Of a stretch of DNA of 64,000 nt, positions 59,982 through 64,000 are shown in pieces (the first letter of the stretch is position 1; every line of letters starts with the position of its first letter). The stretch is taken from assembly GCA_052161605.1 (NCBI GenBank), contig CP197409.1; one strand, 5' to 3'. The translations under genes and the position numbers were made by a program. Source of the DNA: JBKCUI01 sp052161605 (GTDB lineage Bacteria; Planctomycetota; Planctomycetia; Pirellulales; Pirellulaceae). Below the pieces are notes generated by a model. It worked only from the letters and a program-made list of their open reading frames with translations, had not been told where the DNA came from and ran no database searches.

Positions 59982-60457
59982 TGTCGAGCGAAGCTTCCGA
60001 TAGATCTGGGCTATCCTTGCTGGAAGTGATGATAGCCACTGGGATACTTGCAGGGAGCGCCATCGTTTTATCCTCGATCATTGGAACGGGCGCGAAGTTT
60101 GGTAATCGGGCTGAAAGCAGGATGACCGCCATGGTCCAAGCTCACTCGTTACTGGACGAGACACTGGCTCGGATCGCGGCTGGCAATTCGATGGAGGATT
60201 ATGCGGGGGAGATACCAGGCACCCCACCGCGATCCTTTGAAGTAGTCGTTCGAAGCATGCCTCAGCGATCATCGAGTGCTTCCGGCAGTGCGAGTTTTTC
60301 GAATGCCGGCGGCGCAAGTCGATCAGCCTCTCAAGAAGAGTCGAGCATGGTACAAATCGACGTTCGGCTTTTCGATTCGAACGGTCAGAGTAACCGCACA
60401 TCGTCCAAACCGATCGTCCACTTGACACAGATCGCGCGGCGAGGTCCGATTCCGTGA
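59981..60457 (+). CDS. gspI: Minor pseudopilin GspI-like
   Basis: 158 residues. Prepilin signal RSGLSLLEVMIATGILAGSA with E+5. HSLLDETLARIAAG matches the region of GspI that contacts GspJ/K, and the C-terminal half is Ser-rich. Assignment as GspI rests on this and on its place between gspH and gspJ. It overlaps both neighbours by a few bases. Confidence 0.78.
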   Translation: MSSEASDRSGLSLLEVMIATGILAGSAIVLSSIIGTGAKFGNRAESRMTAMVQAHSLLDETLARIAAGNSMEDYAGEIPGTPPRSFEVVVRSMPQRSSSASGSASFSNAGGASRSASQEESSMVQIDVRLFDSNGQSNRTSSKPIVHLTQIARRGPIP

Positions 60458-61686
60458 GGTTTGAGCTCATGCGAAAGGATTCCTTATCGAATACAAAAAT
60501 TCGTCTTTTGCAGCGCGATAGCAGTCCGAAGCGAACGGGAGTGACGCTGCTAGAGCTTATGGTCGCGTTGGGGTTGCTGGCGATGCTGTTGCTTGTCGCT
60601 TGGTCATTGTTCGATAATCTCCAAAAAGCGGAAGAGCGGAGCGCTGGGTTAGCCAATCGAGTTCAAGTGCTAAGGCAAATACGCGGCTGGTTAGCCGAAG
60701 ACATCGATCAATTCGAACTTCCGGTGTTCTCGCTTGGTGAAACCAAAGCCTCTAGCAACGAAGCCTATTTTGTCGGTGATGCTACAGGTTTTGTAGCAAC
60801 ATCGATGCCCTCTATAGATCCGCTTCCTTTTCTTCAAGACGCATTCGCCTCACCATCTTCGGTGGATTCGACGGGAGCCATGCGCGAGATCGAAAGAGAG
60901 CCGGAAAATGTTTCGGTTTACGACACCGATCAAGATCGCCAGGTTCGAGCTGCGCGCAGATCGCCATGGCCGACTGATAAGATCAATATCGAGTATCGCT
61001 TGTTGCCCGACGCTGGACTGTCGCAACGCAATGCAAATAGCCAGTTCGAAGAAAGCCGATTTCGTGTGGTGCGTCGCGAACGGATGCGGACGCCAGTCAA
61101 TAGTGTGCCATCATCGACCTCGGATTCGTCTGCCGAACCAAACGGGAATGGTTCCGCGTTAAATTCGATTCCGGCGGCTGATCGATTGTTAACCATTCGG
61201 GATTTGTACCGACAAGACGATACGGTACTCGATACGCTCGGTTCGGTGATCCGAGAAAAGTCTCTTGCAGGGCTTCGAAATGCGAGCTTCCAGTATTTCG
61301 ATGGATCAGCTTGGCAAGATACTTGGGACAGTCGACAGCAGAACGGATTCCCGTTGGCAGTGGCTATCCAATTCGATTTCCCAAGTCGTGCGCAACTTCG
61401 TAAAGAGTTGGTTCAACGAAAGCAGGACTCGCAATTCGGAGATAGAGACGAGTCTGCCTCGCAGGAATCATTTGGCTCGATCGATAGCTTGTTAGCGCAG
61501 CAGTCCACTGCGAGATCCGAATCTCGCGACAACCAGGAATACCTCATCGCGACATCATCTAATGAAGTTACAATTGTCGTCGCAACCCATTTTCGAGCAC
61601 CGAATCCAATTGGCGAATCCATGGATAACCAAACTAATGGAGCATCTGGCTCCATGGGTAACTCATCAATGAGGCAGCGACCATGA
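60454..61686 (+). CDS. gspJ: Minor pseudopilin GspJ-like (extended)
   Basis: 410 residues, roughly twice the usual GspJ length. Prepilin signal RTGVTLLELMVALGLLAMLL. The N-terminal part has NRVQVLRQIRGWLAEDIDQF as in GspJ; the extra residues are polar insertions rich in Ser, Asn and Arg. The GTG at 60454 overlaps the gspI stop (GTGA). An ATG at 60469 is an in-frame alternative. Confidence 0.8.
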   Translation: MRFELMRKDSLSNTKIRLLQRDSSPKRTGVTLLELMVALGLLAMLLLVAWSLFDNLQKAEERSAGLANRVQVLRQIRGWLAEDIDQFELPVFSLGETKASSNEAYFVGDATGFVATSMPSIDPLPFLQDAFASPSSVDSTGAMREIEREPENVSVYDTDQDRQVRAARRSPWPTDKINIEYRLLPDAGLSQRNANSQFEESRFRVVRRERMRTPVNSVPSSTSDSSAEPNGNGSALNSIPAADRLLTIRDLYRQDDTVLDTLGSVIREKSLAGLRNASFQYFDGSAWQDTWDSRQQNGFPLAVAIQFDFPSRAQLRKELVQRKQDSQFGDRDESASQESFGSIDSLLAQQSTARSESRDNQEYLIATSSNEVTIVVATHFRAPNPIGESMDNQTNGASGSMGNSSMRQRP

Positions 61687-63431
61687 TGCATCGCCCCCTT
61701 AGAAGCCGTCGTCGCGGAATTGCCCTGATTGTTATCTTCGTGATGGTTATGCTCATGACCTTGGCTGCCTATCGGTTCTCATTCGTTATGCAGTCCGAGT
61801 ATCGGCTAGCCAAGCTTTACGAAGAGCAGATTCATGCCCGGCAAGCGGCTTGGAGTGGGATAGAACACGCCAGCGCGATCGTCGACCAGCCACCTGCGTT
61901 TAGACCTCCATTGGCGATGAAGGCTGACGGAAACGGACGGGAGGAAAGTCGGCTGTTTCGAGGTGAATTGATCCGCAACGAATCGACTGCATCATCAGGG
62001 GAGACCGCTAGCGATGCATGGAAATTCGCACTGATCTCTCCTAGTCGTGGCCTGGTCGCTGGAAACGTGGAGGCAGTCGGTTCCTCACTTACTCCAGGTG
62101 CGAACAGCGAATCCAGTTGGAGGTGGGGATTGGAGAACGAGTCTGCAAAGATACCAATCCTTGCCCTGTCGGAATGGGAGCGGACCAATCCAGGTCACGC
62201 ACTCGCCGTTCTTTCACGACTGCCAGGCATTAATCCTGAATCCATTGAACCATGGTTGATTCAAGCCGGAATCGTAAAGCCTAGCAAGCGATTTGGTAAC
62301 TCGGGAAGCTTCGAAAACCGCGATCCATCGACTGCTGGGTATGGCTTGGTTGATCAGGATTACGATCCGTCTCGCACTGGCATGAGTGACAATCCCATCC
62401 AGCCCAACAACTCTAGCGAAGCATCGGGCTCATCAGCCCCAACACAGTGGTTAGGGGGAGATTTGAATCAGAACTATCGACTCGACCCCGTGGAAAAAAT
62501 GTGGTTAGAGAAGCAATCGCGAATCGGCTCCTCCACCGTTGGTCGCACTTCAAGTATTCAAGCCGAGGACTCGATCGCTTTACAACGCTACTTGACTCGC
62601 TTCAGCGGTTGTAGAAACGAACGCTTCGATGGTTCCGATCGTATTTATGTCAATGATAATGATCTCAGAACGTTGCACCGTAAGCTCATGAGTTTATGGC
62701 CGCAACCGCTGGCTGACTATGTCATCTTGGTAAGGCAGTATGGTCCGACCAGTTCCGCGAGACGCGGACGGCGCGGGCGCTCATCAGCCGATGCCTCGCA
62801 ATCCTCGATCCAAGCTACGGCGACATCGAATACCGCTACCGAGCCCATCGATTGGAACATTCCCGCTCGATACCAAATTCGAAGTCTTTGGGAGCTCGTC
62901 GATGCCACATTGAGCGTCCCCGATTCCTCGAATTCGCAATCGTCGCAGACCAAATCGGTGGTTAGTCCATTTTCGAGTAGAAGTGGGGATGGTTCGAATT
63001 ATCTTATAAGACTGTTGGATGACTGCACCACCGATCGTAGAAAGTTTCTCGAGGGCAAGATAGACATCTGGGACGCACCACAAGAGGTTCTCATGGCGAT
63101 CCCCGAAATGGACGAGGGAACAGCGAACAGAATCATTGCGGCGAGGAATGAAGAAACCGTTAAACAGCAAGCGTCGGGCACGCTGGCATGGCTTCTCCAG
63201 CGTCGAATTGTCGACCTCCCTAGACTTCAAAGATGGGAGCCCTACCTCACGGCCCGCAGCGATGTTTACACAGCGCAGATAATAGGATTTCGTGATCAGA
63301 ACACATCAGTGTACCGATGCACGGCTACTATTGACGGTTCACAAGTTCCCGCCCGGATCCGAAACTTGCAAACTTGGCATGCATGGGATGCCGGGTTCCA
63401 GTTGAGCGAATTCGCAAGTGCCACAGAATAG
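61683..63431 (+). CDS. gspK: Minor pseudopilin GspK-like
   Basis: 582 residues. Start RRRGIALIVIFVMVMLMTLA: as in GspK, E+5 is absent. EEQIHARQAAWSGIEHASAI follows the pattern of the GspK helix. Residues 440-520 hold the helix-hairpin-helix-like region ALMAIPEMDEGTANRIIAAR (approximate). GspK caps the pseudopilus tip. The gene overlaps gspJ by 4 bp (ATGATG start). Confidence 0.85.
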   Translation: MMHRPLRSRRRGIALIVIFVMVMLMTLAAYRFSFVMQSEYRLAKLYEEQIHARQAAWSGIEHASAIVDQPPAFRPPLAMKADGNGREESRLFRGELIRNESTASSGETASDAWKFALISPSRGLVAGNVEAVGSSLTPGANSESSWRWGLENESAKIPILALSEWERTNPGHALAVLSRLPGINPESIEPWLIQAGIVKPSKRFGNSGSFENRDPSTAGYGLVDQDYDPSRTGMSDNPIQPNNSSEASGSSAPTQWLGGDLNQNYRLDPVEKMWLEKQSRIGSSTVGRTSSIQAEDSIALQRYLTRFSGCRNERFDGSDRIYVNDNDLRTLHRKLMSLWPQPLADYVILVRQYGPTSSARRGRRGRSSADASQSSIQATATSNTATEPIDWNIPARYQIRSLWELVDATLSVPDSSNSQSSQTKSVVSPFSSRSGDGSNYLIRLLDDCTTDRRKFLEGKIDIWDAPQEVLMAIPEMDEGTANRIIAARNEETVKQQASGTLAWLLQRRIVDLPRLQRWEPYLTARSDVYTAQIIGFRDQNTSVYRCTATIDGSQVPARIRNLQTWHAWDAGFQLSEFASATE

Positions 63432-63444
63432 ACTTTCGAGCGTA

Positions 63445-64000
63445 ATGAAGATTCCGAGTTTACCAAATCTATCAAATTTCAAAGGACGCAGATCCGGCTC
63501 CGGTTCTGTTGCGGTCGTGCATTGGGATAAGGATCGCTTGTACTATTTCGTCGGTACATTATCTCAACCAATTACCAATAGCAGCACCGGTGTTCTGCCA
63601 CTGTCGAATCCCGATAAGCCGATGATGGCTCTAGCAGAGTTTTTGCAAGAGTCCAAAAGTAACGTCAATCAGGTAGTCGCATTGATTTCGCGTCCGCAAT
63701 TGGATCTGTCGACCTTGACTCTTCCCAAGGGTGACGTCAAAGAGACTGCATCCATGGTGTTAAGTGAGTTGGAGCAGCAGTATGGTGATTCGGCCGACTT
63801 ACCCATCGCTGACTTTGTCTTATCGATGGCGCACCAAGACACATCGACGGGTGCGGAAACAAACGATGTTATGGTGTTCGCCGCTCAGACTAAGTTTTTG
63901 GAGTCGCTCCAGGAGCAAACCAAAGAATCGGGTTTAAAGCTCGTAGGCGTAGGTGCTAGGCATTTAGGTCCTTTGAGTCTCGTTCATCGACGAGGAGACT
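63445..64000 (+). CDS. GspL/PilM-like protein, cut by window end
   Basis: 185 codons open to the window end. The start is the ATG at 63445, 13 bp after gspK. The product has VAVVHWDKDRLYYFVGTLSQ, then alternating strands and helices with FLQESKSNVNQVVALISRPQ and LELEQQYG-type helices. The order after gspK suggests GspL (the ATPase anchor, actin-like fold shared with PilM). The sequence alone is only weakly diagnostic. Confidence 0.55.
   Translation, partial: MKIPSLPNLSNFKGRRSGSGSVAVVHWDKDRLYYFVGTLSQPITNSSTGVLPLSNPDKPMMALAEFLQESKSNVNQVVALISRPQLDLSTLTLPKGDVKETASMVLSELEQQYGDSADLPIADFVLSMAHQDTSTGAETNDVMVFAAQTKFLESLQEQTKESGLKLVGVGARHLGPLSLVHRRGD

Noticed and set aside
1..64000. tRNA and rRNA genes
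   Set aside because: I looked for T-loop-like GTTCGAATC stretches with paired arms; the ones seen (for example in the sigma-factor and gspK genes) lie within coding sequence and lack a cloverleaf.

Overview
The window looks like a chromosomal segment of a planctomycete, probably Pirellulales/Pirellulaceae. No 16S rRNA or other taxonomic marker is present, so this is inferred from gene content. Pointers are a PVC-type sugar-dehydrogenase/HEAT/c-type-cytochrome protein, a 2,006-residue secretin N-domain array beside type II secretion genes, DUF2126 and DUF4105 proteins, several planctomycete-style small proteins, and frequent TTG/GTG starts.

Left part (1 to about 14,060) is accessory DNA. It is best read as a decaying integron gene-cassette array. 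Small, mostly plus-strand genes are each followed by an 80-90 bp imperfect hairpin of attC type; I find six full sites and one half site. Cargo includes a CbrC-family protein, a RelB/ParE-type toxin-antitoxin pair, a protein with an HEPN-like R-x4-H motif, a membrane alpha/beta hydrolase, a CxxCxGxG zinc protein, a PIN-domain toxin with an overlapping small partner, and remnants of HAD, AbrB/Doc and hydrolase genes. No integrase is in the window. The array has been invaded by IS110 (two copies, one cut by the window edge and one a deletion remnant) and by IS91-like elements (three decayed copies). It also holds an inverted pair of about 215 bp repeats with a conserved 20-bp hairpin. At its right edge lie fragments of an NtrC-type regulator and of sulfate transporter genes cysW/cysA.

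The right part is conserved chromosome. 14.2-24.8 kb: a GlnE-like protein that has lost nearly all catalytic aspartates, the PVC cytochrome protein, a GAF/zinc protein, a signal-peptidase-I homologue with the catalytic Ser replaced by Ala, an M48 peptidase and a zinc-ribbon membrane protein. 25.7-37.2 kb: the primary-type sigma factor, a transglutaminase-DUF2126 protein, then a minus-strand run of two paralogous zinc-ribbon membrane proteins, polA and coaE. 37.4-49 kb: fliL-fliN-fliO, a cysteine desulfurase-like enzyme, a Gly/Pro-rich secreted protein, an LRR protein, pyroglutamyl peptidase, larB, a GT87-type membrane protein, a pilus/secretin N-domain protein and a DUF4105 lipoprotein.

49.2-64 kb is a type II secretion locus in the order [giant N0 + about 24 N1 repeats, no beta-barrel] - gspE - gspF - gspG - gspH - gspI - gspJ - gspK - gspL/pilM-like (cut by the window end). 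Several genes overlap by a few bases and are probably co-translated. The giant protein sits where gspD would be expected but lacks the outer-membrane pore domain; it is the strongest candidate for an unusual system here.
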